Assembly (NCBI RefSeq): GCF_029266915.1
Contig: NZ_JARIEF010000094.1
Coordinates: 1 to 32,741 of the forward strand
Length of the DNA stretch: 32,741 nucleotides
Reading direction: 5' to 3'
Origin: Tissierella sp.
Lineage (GTDB): Bacteria; Bacillota; Clostridia; Tissierellales; Tissierellaceae
Shown here piece after piece: positions 1-7,423 of the stretch. A program made the position numbers and the translations under genes. The notes below the pieces were generated by a model that ran no database searches, had not been told where the DNA came from, and was given only the letters and a program-made list of their open reading frames with translations. Every line of letters starts with the position of its first letter. The stretch's first letter is position 1.

Positions 1-286
1 TTATATAAGTTACTAAGATCTTCATTAAATGCCCAACCTCATCTTTTGGCCTCTTCCAATTTTCCGTAGAAAAATCATATAGAGTAAGATATGGTAATCC
101 CAGTCTAGAACTAGCACTAACAATTTCAACAACTCTTTTCATACCTTCTTGATGACCAAAATATCTAGGTAATAATTTTTTTCTTGCCCATCTACCATTT
201 CCATCCATAATTATTGCAATATGTCTTGGAAGGTTATTTAAATCTATAGAATTCAAATAGCTATTCTCCTGTGAGTTATTTTTCAT
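1..286 (-). CDS. uppS: Isoprenyl transferase (undecaprenyl diphosphate synthase), N-terminal part, cut by window edge
   Basis: Cis-prenyltransferase that extends farnesyl diphosphate with isopentenyl units to make undecaprenyl diphosphate, the lipid carrier for peptidoglycan and other cell-wall polymers. My own translation of the minus strand gives 95 N-terminal codons from an ATG at 284-286. It contains the family's first signature, IIMDGNGRWA (residues 25-34), whose Asp28 is the expected Mg-diphosphate residue, then a GHQEGMKRV segment and the signature YDFSTENWKRP. About 150 further residues would lie beyond position 1. A ribosome site AGGAGA precedes the ATG. It follows frr, as in many Firmicutes, with a terminator-like hairpin between them. 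Identification is secure; only the C-terminal half is unseen. Confidence 0.95.
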   Translation of the reverse strand, partial: MKNNSQENSYLNSIDLNNLPRHIAIIMDGNGRWARKKLLPRYFGHQEGMKRVVEIVSASSRLGLPYLTLYDFSTENWKRPKDEVGHLMKILVTYI

Positions 287-305
287 AAATATCTCTCCTA
301 AAATT

Positions 306-328
306 AAAAACCCCTTCTATAGAAGGGG
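306..328 (-). terminator. Intrinsic terminator between frr and uppS
   Basis: A perfect 7-bp stem (CCCCTTC/GAAGGGG, loop TATA) lies at 311-328, followed on the minus strand by five T residues. It begins 6 bases past the frr stop codon. The plus strand also has a short T run, so it could act in both directions. Since uppS follows at once, it probably reduces rather than abolishes read-through. Confidence 0.8.
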
Positions 329-333
329 TTTTA

Positions 334-891
334 TTATATTTCTAATAACTCATCTTCTTTATTTTGTGTAATAGAATCTATTTCTTCGATGAATTTATCT
401 GTTATTTTTTGCATTTTATCTTCTGCATTTCTTTTTTGATCTTCGTCTAATTCTTTAGCTTTTTCTAGTTTTTTAATAGCATCAATACCATCTCTTCTTA
501 AGTTTCTCACTGAAACTTTAGCATTTTCGCCATTTTTCTTTACAACTTTTGTAAGATCATGTCTTCTCTCCTCTGTAAGTTGAGGAATTTGAAGTCTAAT
601 TATTTTTCCATCATTTGTAGGATTTATACCTAAATCAGATACAAGAATAGCTTTTTCTATAACAGATATAAGTTTCGAATCCCAAGGTTGAATAGTAAGA
701 AGCCTTGGTTCTGGAGCAGCAACACTTGCAACTTGTATAAGTGGTGTCATCTGTCCGTAATAATCTACAATAATTTTATCTAATATACTAGTATTAGCTC
801 TACCCGCTCTTATAGATTGTAACTCTTCTCGATAAGATGCGATTGTTCTTTCCATTTTTTCTTCTATAGTTTTGTGAATATCTAAATTCAT
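334..891 (-). CDS. frr: Ribosome recycling factor
   Basis: Splits the post-termination ribosome together with EF-G so that subunits and mRNA can be reused. The protein has 185 residues, the family's normal length. It starts with the long helix of domain I (IEEKMERTIASYREELQSIR, residues about 9-28) followed by RAGRANTSILD, a hallmark of the family. The C-terminal half carries the conserved LTEERRHDL and VRNLRRD segments and returns to a charged helix. The ATG at 889-891 lies 2 bases after the pyrH stop, with GGGAGG inside the end of pyrH, so the two are translationally coupled. It is the last gene of the rpsB-tsf-pyrH-frr series before a hairpin. Confidence 0.97.
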   Translation of the reverse strand: MNLDIHKTIEEKMERTIASYREELQSIRAGRANTSILDKIIVDYYGQMTPLIQVASVAAPEPRLLTIQPWDSKLISVIEKAILVSDLGINPTNDGKIIRLQIPQLTEERRHDLTKVVKKNGENAKVSVRNLRRDGIDAIKKLEKAKELDEDQKRNAEDKMQKITDKFIEEIDSITQNKEDELLEI

Positions 892-893
892 TA

Positions 894-1607
894 TTAGTCC
901 TCCCTTACGTGTGTACCTATTTTTTCACCTTGAATTACAGCTCTAATATTTTCTGGTGAATCTATACCAAAAACTATTAATGGAATTTTATTATCCATAC
1001 ATAGAGAAGTAGCTGTTGAATCCATAATCTTTAAACCTGAATTTAAAATTTCAATATAACTTAAATTATCGAATTTTTTTGCTGAACTATTTAACTTTGG
1101 ATCAGAATCATATATACCGTCTACACCTTTTTTCCCTACTAATATCACTTCCGCTTCTATCTCTGCCGCTCTTAGAGCTGCAGTAGTATCAGTGGAAAAA
1201 TATGGATTTCCAGTACCTGCCGCAAAAATAACTACTCTTTGTTTTTCTAAGTGTCTCACTGCTCTCCTTCTAATATAAGGTTCTGCTATTTGCTTCATAT
1301 CAATTGCTGATTGAACCCTTGTAATTACATCGATTCCTTCAAGAGCATCTTGAAGAGCTAGTGCATTCATTACAGTGCCTAGCATACCCATATGATCGGA
1401 TGTAGTTCTATCCATTTGTGTTGCGGTTGCTCCTCTCCAGAAATTTCCGCCACCAACTACTATAGCAATTTCAACACCCAAAGCTTGAATTCCTTTTACT
1501 TCTTCTGCAATTTTAATAATTGTAATTGGATCTATTCCTAATCCTTTTTCTCCTGCTAAGGCTTCTCCACTTAATTTTAAAACTACTCTTTTATATATGG
1601 GTTTCAT
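894..1607 (-). CDS. pyrH: UMP kinase
   Basis: Hexameric bacterial UMP kinase of the amino-acid kinase fold; phosphorylates UMP to UDP and so feeds all pyrimidine nucleotides. The 237-residue protein opens with [12 protein letters not shown] (phosphate-binding loop, residues 8-19), has the nucleotide-binding [11 protein letters not shown] near residue 50, [12 protein letters not shown] near 71 and a C-terminal IPLIVFGID strand. Length and motif order fit the family. AAGGAG stands upstream of the ATG. It sits between tsf and frr, an arrangement shared by most Firmicutes. A weak hairpin separates it from tsf, so it may be expressed at a lower level than the ribosomal genes upstream. Confidence 0.97.
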   Translation of the reverse strand: MKPIYKRVVLKLSGEALAGEKGLGIDPITIIKIAEEVKGIQALGVEIAIVVGGGNFWRGATATQMDRTTSDHMGMLGTVMNALALQDALEGIDVITRVQSAIDMKQIAEPYIRRRAVRHLEKQRVVIFAAGTGNPYFSTDTTAALRAAEIEAEVILVGKKGVDGIYDSDPKLNSSAKKFDNLSYIEILNSGLKIMDSTATSLCMDNKIPLIVFGIDSPENIRAVIQGEKIGTHVRED

Positions 1608-1637
1608 TTTACACGCTCCTTATGTAACAATATCATA

Positions 1638-1665
1638 TTTAAAAGGAGAACAATAAATGTTCCCC
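1638..1665 (-). terminator. Weak hairpin terminator/attenuator between tsf and pyrH
   Basis: On the minus strand an 8-bp stem with one G-U pair (arms 1658-1665 and 1645-1652, 5-base loop) is followed by TTTTAAA. It lies 7 bases beyond the tsf stop. The U run is short, so partial termination is more likely than complete. Confidence 0.55.
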
Positions 1666-1671
1666 TATTAA

Positions 1672-2319
1672 TTAATTGCCTAATTGTTTTGATACTTCCT
1701 CAGCAAAATTTTCTTCTCTTTTTTCTAATCCTTCTCCAACTTCAAATCTAACAAATCTTCTAATTTTAATATTTTCACCAGTTTTAGTGATTACTTCATT
1801 TAGAAGGTCTTTTATTTTAACGCTAGGCTCTTTTATAAAGTTTTGTTCTAATAAACAAATTTCTTCATAAAACTTACCCATTCTTCCTTCTACCATCTTT
1901 TGAGCTATATTCTCAGGCTTACCTTCATTCATAGCTTGTTGAATTAGAACATGTTTTTCTCTCTCAGCAACATCCTCAGGCACATCTTCTTTACTTACGT
2001 ATTGAGGATTTGCAGCAGCTACTTGCATAGCCATATCTCTTACAAAGTTCTTAAATTGATCTGTTTTAGAAACAAAATCAGTTTCAGAGTTTACTTCTAT
2101 TAAAACTCCTATTCTTCCACCGTGTATATAAGAATCAACTAATCCTTCAGATGCTATTCTTCCAGCTTTTTTAGAAGCAGAAGCAAGTCCTTTTTCTCTT
2201 AATAAATCAATAGCTTTTTCTACATTTCCTTCAGTCTTAACTAGTGCATTTTTACAATCTAGCATTCCAGCACCTGTTTTTTCTCTAAGTTCTTTAACTA
2301 ACGATGCAGTTATATTCAT
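1672..2319 (-). CDS. tsf: Elongation factor Ts
   Basis: Nucleotide exchange factor that releases GDP from EF-Tu during translation elongation. The 215-residue product is of the short form common in Firmicutes. It has the N-terminal UBA-like segment ([19 protein letters not shown], residues 8-26) and the EF-Tu-contacting TDFV motif in NSETDFVSK near residue 80. GGAGGAG is placed well before the ATG. It is downstream of rpsB with a hairpin between, the classical rpsB-tsf pairing. Nothing looks unusual in the protein. Confidence 0.97.
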   Translation of the reverse strand: MNITASLVKELREKTGAGMLDCKNALVKTEGNVEKAIDLLREKGLASASKKAGRIASEGLVDSYIHGGRIGVLIEVNSETDFVSKTDQFKNFVRDMAMQVAAANPQYVSKEDVPEDVAEREKHVLIQQAMNEGKPENIAQKMVEGRMGKFYEEICLLEQNFIKEPSVKIKDLLNEVITKTGENIKIRRFVRFEVGEGLEKREENFAEEVSKQLGN

Positions 2320-2340
2320 AGTAATATCTCCTCCAATTGT

Positions 2341-2384
2341 TAAAAATGGTAAGTATCTAAATAGAATACCTTTAGACGCTTACC
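2341..2384 (-). terminator. Hairpin attenuator between rpsB and tsf
   Basis: A 14-bp imperfect stem (arms 2371-2384 and 2348-2361; one mismatch and one G-U pair) is followed on the minus strand by ATTTTTA. It begins 8 bases past the rpsB stop. Many bacteria use such an element to lower tsf expression relative to rpsB; that function is inferred here. Confidence 0.65.
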
Positions 2385-2391
2385 TTTTTGT

Positions 2392-3099
2392 TTACTCTTC
2401 TACAGATTCTATTTGTTCTCCTTGCTTTCCTTCAAGTACTGCATTAGCCATAGTAGAAGTTAATAGTTTAACCGCTCTTATAGCATCATCATTACCTGGG
2501 ATTACAAAGTCTATTTCATCAGGATCACAATTAGTATCAACTATAGCAACTACAGGTATTCCAAGTATATGAGCTTCTTTAACAGCTATTCTCTCTTTTC
2601 TTGGATCAACTATAAATAAGACATCTGGTATCTTATTCATATTTTTAATACCACCTAAAAACTTTTCAAGTCTTTCTTCTTCATGCTTTAAGTCGATAAC
2701 TTCTTTCTTAGGTAAAAGATCAAATATACCATCTTCTTCCATTTTTGCTAATTCATGTAGTCTATCAATTCTTTTTCTGATAGTTTTGTAGTTAGTTAAC
2801 ATTCCACCTAACCATCTTTGGTTTATGAAATGCATACCGCATCTTTGAGCTTCTGATTGAATAGCTTCTTGAGCTTGTTTCTTAGTACCTACAAAGAGTA
2901 CTTCTCCACCATCAGCTACGATGTCCTTTACGAAAGTATAAGCGTCTTCTACTTTCTTTACCGTTTTTTGTAAGTCAATAATGTAGATCCCATTTCTTTC
3001 AGTGAAAATATATGGTGCCATTTTAGGGTTCCATCTTCTAGTTTGATGTCCAAAATGCACTCCTGATTCTAATAGGCCTTTCATTGTAATTACTGACAT
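2392..3099 (-). CDS. rpsB: 30S ribosomal protein uS2
   Basis: Small-subunit ribosomal protein that binds late in assembly and helps recruit bS1 or the mRNA platform. The 235-residue product has the expected N-terminus ([20 protein letters not shown] within residues 6-25), the coiled-coil insertion with [15 protein letters not shown], and the [12 protein letters not shown] and [12 protein letters not shown] segments of the conserved fold. A strong GGAGGTGG ribosome site precedes the ATG. It has its own promoter and a leader of about 95 bases. Confidence 0.98.
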   Translation of the reverse strand: MSVITMKGLLESGVHFGHQTRRWNPKMAPYIFTERNGIYIIDLQKTVKKVEDAYTFVKDIVADGGEVLFVGTKKQAQEAIQSEAQRCGMHFINQRWLGGMLTNYKTIRKRIDRLHELAKMEEDGIFDLLPKKEVIDLKHEEERLEKFLGGIKNMNKIPDVLFIVDPRKERIAVKEAHILGIPVVAIVDTNCDPDEIDFVIPGNDDAIRAVKLLTSTMANAVLEGKQGEQIESVEE

Positions 3100-3201
3100 A
3101 TTACCACCTCCAAGTTTTTTCTTCCACTCCCATCATCTATTGAAGGACCCAAGTTAAGGGACTTTCTTCTAATATTAAGAAGTGTGTTTAATCACTATGA
3201 T

Positions 3202-3230
3202 AGTATAACATATAGTGATTTTAAAATCAA
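3202..3230 (-). promoter_or_regulatory. Sigma-A promoter of rpsB with overlapping inverted repeat
   Basis: The minus strand has TTGATT (3225-3230), a 17-base spacer and TATACT (3202-3207), preceded by TG in extended -10 form. A perfect 9-bp inverted repeat (AATCACTAT at 3190-3198, ATAGTGATT at 3212-3220) brackets the -10 box. The promoter is well supported by sequence. Operator function for the repeat is a guess. The leader between start site and rpsB has small hairpins but no family I recognise. Confidence 0.75.
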
Positions 3231-3250
3231 TAAATTAAATAATAATTTAC

Positions 3251-3280
3251 ATGAAAAATATAAGGCTATTTTGTAGCCTT
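3251..3280 (-). terminator. Intrinsic terminator overlapping the codY stop codon
   Basis: A 7-bp stem (AAGGCTA/TAGCCTT, arms 3274-3280 and 3262-3268, loop of 5 bases) contains the last codons and TAG stop of codY and is followed on the minus strand by ATATTTTT. It separates codY from the rpsB promoter. Confidence 0.7.
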
Positions 3281-4045
3281 ATCAAGTTCTTCCATTAGTC
3301 TGTCATTGAGAATTTTTATATGCGTTCCTTTCATCCCAAGAGATCTTGATTCTATAACTCCCGCACTTTCAAATTTTCTAAGTGCGTTTACAATTACAGA
3401 TCTTGTTATACCAACTTTATCAGCAATCTTACTTGCAACCAAAAGTCCTTCCATACCATCTAATTCATGGAATATATGATCCATTGCTTCAAGTTCAGAA
3501 TATGATAGAGTTCCTATAGCCATTTGTACTACAGATTTTTTTCTAGCTTCTTCTTCTATAACTTCTGTTTTAGATCTTAATATTTCCATTCCTACGATTG
3601 TAGCGCTATATTCTGCTAATATTAAATCTTCTTCAGTAAAATCTTTACCAAATCTTGCAAGTACTAGGGTTCCAAGTCTTGATCCTCCGCTTATTATAGG
3701 TATAATAGTAGCGACCTTATTTTCATGATCACAGGCTTCATTATCTTCAAATACACAATTTTCAAATTCACCAATATTCTCTTTAGATTCAGTTATTTTT
3801 AATAAATTATCATTATAACTTTTAGGAAAGGCTTGTGTTTTCTCAACTTGAGCTTGTACCCTATCACACTCAAATCCTTCAGCTAATTTATAGCCAAGAA
3901 CCCTACCTTTTTTGCTAGCTATATATACATTTGCTTGTAAAATATCACTTAATTTTTTACTTAGTTCTAAAAAGGATACCGGATCCGATCCATAGCTCTG
4001 TAATTCTTGATTTAATCTTCTAGTTTTTTGTAAAAGTCCTTCCAA
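3266..4045 (-). CDS. codY: Global transcriptional regulator CodY
   Basis: GTP- and branched-chain-amino-acid-sensing DNA-binding protein that represses nutrient-scavenging genes in low-GC Gram-positives. The 259-residue product opens with [10 protein letters not shown], has the GAF-type effector domain (residues about 1-160; Phe73-Pro74 sits where the isoleucine pocket of the Bacillus protein has its Phe-Pro) and ends in a winged helix-turn-helix with [20 protein letters not shown] and [19 protein letters not shown]. The start is TTG at 4043-4045, preceded by AAGGAGG at a 7-base spacing and matching the usual N-terminus. Unlike Bacillus, no xerC or hslVU lies between topA and codY. Upstream inverted repeats may be autoregulatory. 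Confidence 0.96.
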   Translation of the reverse strand: MEGLLQKTRRLNQELQSYGSDPVSFLELSKKLSDILQANVYIASKKGRVLGYKLAEGFECDRVQAQVEKTQAFPKSYNDNLLKITESKENIGEFENCVFEDNEACDHENKVATIIPIISGGSRLGTLVLARFGKDFTEEDLILAEYSATIVGMEILRSKTEVIEEEARKKSVVQMAIGTLSYSELEAMDHIFHELDGMEGLLVASKIADKVGITRSVIVNALRKFESAGVIESRSLGMKGTHIKILNDRLMEELDKATK

Positions 4046-4098
4046 TTTGTTTCCTCCTTGTATTATAAATACTAAATATCCTTTATTTGTGTTATATC

Positions 4099-4127
4099 TT
4101 TATTCTGAATATTCTATATACAGAATA
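4099..4127 (-). promoter_or_regulatory. Inverted repeats upstream of codY, possible CodY-like box
   Basis: TATTCTG (4101-4107) and CAGAATA (4121-4127) form a perfect 7-bp inverted repeat. A GAATATTC palindrome lies between them. Bases 4099-4113, read on the minus strand, match the published CodY box AATTTTCWGAAAATT at 11 of 15 positions. No clear -35/-10 pair is visible nearby, so the relation to the codY start site is unknown. AT-rich sequence makes chance matches likely. Confidence 0.35.
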
Positions 4128-4155
4128 CTACATTTTTATATAAAAGTATAGAGTT

Positions 4156-6297
4156 TTATTTTTCTTTTTTTATATAACCGCATTCTTTGTCACTGCATTT
4201 AATAGTAATCGCATTTTTAGTTCTCTTAATAACCATATGTTTCTTACAATCCGGACATTTTTCATTTACTGGTTCATCCCAAGATACAAAATCACATTCA
4301 GGATATTTACTACAGCCATAAAAAACTCTTCCTTTTTTAGATTTTTTCTTTATTACTTCACCATCACATTTTGGACAAGCTACATCAATAGTTTCTATTA
4401 TTGGTTTAGTATTTTTACATTCTGGATATCCAGGACAAGCCATAAACCTACCATATCTTCCTGTTTTGATAACTAAATTCTTACCACATTTTTCACATAT
4501 TACATCTGTAACTTCATCTTTTATTTCAATCTTATCAATTTCCTCTTCAGCTTTTATAAGTTCTTTGCTAAAATCAGTATAAAAATCACTTACAACTTTT
4601 TTCCAAGGAAATTTCCCTTCTTCAACTTCATCTAATTGATTTTCTAACTCCGCTGTAAATTCTTCATTTATAATAAGATCAAAGTATTCAGTTAAAAGTT
4701 CATTTACTAATATTCCTAACTCTGTGGGATAGAAAGCTTTGTTTTCTAAAACTACATAAGTTCTTGCAAGTATGGTACCAATTGTTGGAGCATAGGTACT
4801 TGGTCTTCCTATACCTAACTCTTCCAAAGTTTTTATTAAACTAGCCTCAGTAAACCTAGGAGGGCCTTGAGTAAAGTGCTGATTACCATTAATATCCTTT
4901 AGCTCTAATTTATCATCCTGGTCCAAACTTGGAATACTCATATCCTTATCCTTATCATCAATATTGGCATATACTCTTAAAAAGCCTGGAAAAATTAGCT
5001 TAGATCCGCTACCCTTAAATAGATATTCATTACTAAGTATATTTACACTTATAGTTTCATATTTTGCTGGTGCCATCTGAGATGCCATTAATCTGTTCCA
5101 TATAAGACTGTATAGTTTAAACTGATCTTTTGAAAGCAAGCTTTTTATTTCATCAGGTACTCTTAAGATACCAGTAGGTCTAATTGCTTCATGAGCATCT
5201 TGTGACCCTTTCTTCTTTTTACCATCATAACTTTTCCCACCATTTGAGTAATCTTTTCCAAATGTTTTCATAATATATGTTCTGGCTAAATCTACAGCAG
5301 TTTCTGAGATTCTAGTAGAATCGGTTCTCATATAAGTTATAAGACCTACCGATCCTTCTTTTCCTATATTTATACCTTCATAAAGTTGTTGTGCAACACT
5401 CATAGTCTTTCTAGTTGTAAACCCAAGCCTTCTCGAAGCATCTTGCTGTAGTGTACTTGTAGTATATGGTGAATAGGGGTTCCTCTTTCTACTTCCCTTT
5501 TTAACACTATCAACTATAAAGTTTTCTTTATCTAATCCACTTATTATTGTATCAACATCTTCTTTACGCTTCAATTCAATCTTTTCTTCTTTTTTATTGA
5601 CTATTTTACCTGTAAACTTAGCTTCGAATTCTTCTTTGTCTTTTTCAAGAAGTGCAAGAATACTCCAATATTCTTCTGGAATAAATTCATCAATTTCTTC
5701 TTCTCTATCACATATTAATTTAGTAGCAACAGATTGAACCCTTCCAGCACTTAAGCCTTTTCTAATTTTCTTCCATAATAGAGGGCTTATCTTATAACCA
5801 ACTAATCTATCTAAAATCCTTCTAGCCTGTTGGGCATCTATTAAATCTATATCTAATGTTCTAGGGTTTTTAATAGCATCCTTTACAGCATCTTTTGTAA
5901 TTTCATTAAATTCTACTCTAATCTTATCATCAAGATCAAGTTTCAATATATGTGCCAAATGCCAAGATATAGCTTCTCCTTCTCTATCAGGGTCAGTAGC
6001 TAGATAAACTTTTTCAGCTTTTTTAGCTTCTTTTCTAAGTTCATTGATGATTGGTCCTTTTCCTCTGATATTTATATATTTAGGTTCAAAATTGTCTTCA
6101 ATATCTATTCCCAATGTGCTCTTAGGTAGGTCTCTAATATGTCCAACAGAAGCTAATACCTTATATGTCCTTCCAAGCATTTTACCAATTGTTTTAGCTT
6201 TTGCCGGAGACTCTACAATTACTAATTTTTTTACTTGTTTTTTTGTTTTTTTCTTTGTAGTTTTCTTTACTGTTTTTTTTACTGGCTCCTTCGCCAT
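4156..6297 (-). CDS. topA: DNA topoisomerase I (type IA)
   Basis: Relaxes negative supercoils by single-strand passage. From the chosen ATG the protein has 713 residues. The order is a lysine-rich tail (residues about 7-24), the Toprim domain (VIVESPAKAKTIG; acidic YLATDPDREGEAISW), the catalytic core with GLITYMRTDST whose Tyr322 should form the covalent link, and three C-terminal four-cysteine zinc ribbons (CEKCGK..CPGYPEC, CPKCDG..CSKYPEC, CPDCKK..CSDKEC). The ATG at 6295-6297 is preferred over one 18 bases upstream because the GGAGGTG ribosome site lies between them. The gene starts 17 bases after dprA. The lysine-rich tail is longer than I expect for the family. Confidence 0.97.
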   Translation of the reverse strand: MAKEPVKKTVKKTTKKKTKKQVKKLVIVESPAKAKTIGKMLGRTYKVLASVGHIRDLPKSTLGIDIEDNFEPKYINIRGKGPIINELRKEAKKAEKVYLATDPDREGEAISWHLAHILKLDLDDKIRVEFNEITKDAVKDAIKNPRTLDIDLIDAQQARRILDRLVGYKISPLLWKKIRKGLSAGRVQSVATKLICDREEEIDEFIPEEYWSILALLEKDKEEFEAKFTGKIVNKKEEKIELKRKEDVDTIISGLDKENFIVDSVKKGSRKRNPYSPYTTSTLQQDASRRLGFTTRKTMSVAQQLYEGINIGKEGSVGLITYMRTDSTRISETAVDLARTYIMKTFGKDYSNGGKSYDGKKKKGSQDAHEAIRPTGILRVPDEIKSLLSKDQFKLYSLIWNRLMASQMAPAKYETISVNILSNEYLFKGSGSKLIFPGFLRVYANIDDKDKDMSIPSLDQDDKLELKDINGNQHFTQGPPRFTEASLIKTLEELGIGRPSTYAPTIGTILARTYVVLENKAFYPTELGILVNELLTEYFDLIINEEFTAELENQLDEVEEGKFPWKKVVSDFYTDFSKELIKAEEEIDKIEIKDEVTDVICEKCGKNLVIKTGRYGRFMACPGYPECKNTKPIIETIDVACPKCDGEVIKKKSKKGRVFYGCSKYPECDFVSWDEPVNEKCPDCKKHMVIKRTKNAITIKCSDKECGYIKKEK

Positions 6298-6314
6298 ACA
6301 TACACCTCCATGCA

Positions 6315-7418
6315 TTATACTAAAGCAAAAACTCTATTATCTAATTCTTGCACTAGTCCTTTTAATTCTAATATTGTCAGTATACTTGTTACGGTTGAAA
6401 TTGTTATGCCTGTTCGATAAGAGATTATATCACAATGCGTAGGCTTTTGTCTTATTATTTCTACAATCTTGCCTTCTGTTTCACTTAAACTAGAGAAATC
6501 TATAGTTTTTTTAGATAAATTTTTGTTAAATTTATTATCTTTTATATTTTGTATTCCCTCTAATATATCGTCTATTTCTAAAAGTGGCACTGCACCATCT
6601 TTAATAAGTTTATTTGTTCCCATACTATATATACTATTTATATTTCCCGGAAGCGCAAAAACATCCTTGCCTTGTTCTAGGGCATGATAAGCGGTAATCG
6701 AAGTTCCAGATTTTTCCTTAGCTTCTATTACAATAAGTCCTAAAGAAAGTCCTGTAATTATTCTATTCCTCTGAGGGAAATTATATGGAAGTGGTGGTGT
6801 TCCAGGCGCAAATTCACTGAGAAGGCATCCTTGATTCTTTATTTCACTATAGAGTGACTCATTCTTTTTAGGATAACACACATCTACTCCATTACCAAGT
6901 ATACCTATGGTTCTTCCGCCTTCTTTTATTGCAGTTTTATGAGCTACAGTATCTATTCCAAGAGCTACTCCACTTACAATTGTGACTCCTAGGTTTACAA
7001 GTTCTTTTGTAAATTTTTCACATGCCCAGATTCCATAAGAAGTAGCTTTTCTTGATCCTACAACAGCAATAGATAAACTGTCATCTTTTATCAAATCTCC
7101 TTTTTTATAAAGGACATAGGGCTTATCATATATATGGTGTAAACTTTCAGGATATTCTTTATCATGAACAGTTATGGTGCTTATATTCATATTTTTTAGA
7201 TTTATTAGTATATTTCTAATAAAGTTTTTATCTCTATTTTTAAGAATTTTATGTAAGTTATCCTTACGTATACCTGGTATACTAAGTAAATTCTGGGAAC
7301 TTATGTCTAGGATCTCCCTAATATCATCAAAGCAATATTCTAGCTTAGATATATTATTATTGGTAATTCCTATACTGTTTAACCATATCAAGATATCTCT
7401 AGATTTTAAATCTTCCAT
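6315..7418 (-). CDS. dprA: DNA-processing protein DprA
   Basis: Binds incoming single-stranded DNA and loads RecA during transformation. It is also widespread in bacteria not known to be competent. The 367-residue form has an N-terminal SAM/HhH-like part (SIPGIRKDNLHKIL), the Rossmann-like DprA domain with VVGSRKATSYG, VSGVALGIDTVAHKTA and GNGVDVCYPKKN, plus a GTSITAYHALEQGKDVFALPG stretch split over the core, and a C-terminal winged helix (residues about 300-365). I chose the ATG at 7416-7418, 5 bases after comM with GGGGGT upstream. A TTG at 7431-7433 would overlap comM. It forms a cluster with comM and topA. Confidence 0.95.
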   Translation of the reverse strand: MEDLKSRDILIWLNSIGITNNNISKLEYCFDDIREILDISSQNLLSIPGIRKDNLHKILKNRDKNFIRNILINLKNMNISTITVHDKEYPESLHHIYDKPYVLYKKGDLIKDDSLSIAVVGSRKATSYGIWACEKFTKELVNLGVTIVSGVALGIDTVAHKTAIKEGGRTIGILGNGVDVCYPKKNESLYSEIKNQGCLLSEFAPGTPPLPYNFPQRNRIITGLSLGLIVIEAKEKSGTSITAYHALEQGKDVFALPGNINSIYSMGTNKLIKDGAVPLLEIDDILEGIQNIKDNKFNKNLSKKTIDFSSLSETEGKIVEIIRQKPTHCDIISYRTGITISTVTSILTILELKGLVQELDNRVFALV

Positions 7419-7423
7419 AAATA

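Noticed and set aside
3100-3195. A riboswitch or T-box in the rpsB leader
   Set aside because: I see only short 3-5 bp hairpins and no T-box sequence or other recognised motif.
4237-4476. Plus-strand open frames opposite topA, tsf, comM, smc, ftsY, plsX and others
   Set aside because: They lie wholly opposite well-identified genes, give low-complexity Ser/Phe/Ile-rich translations and lack ribosome sites.
6295-6315. Upstream ATG (6313-6315) as start of topA
   Set aside because: The GGAGGTG ribosome site lies between this ATG and the one at 6295-6297, so the downstream ATG is the real start.
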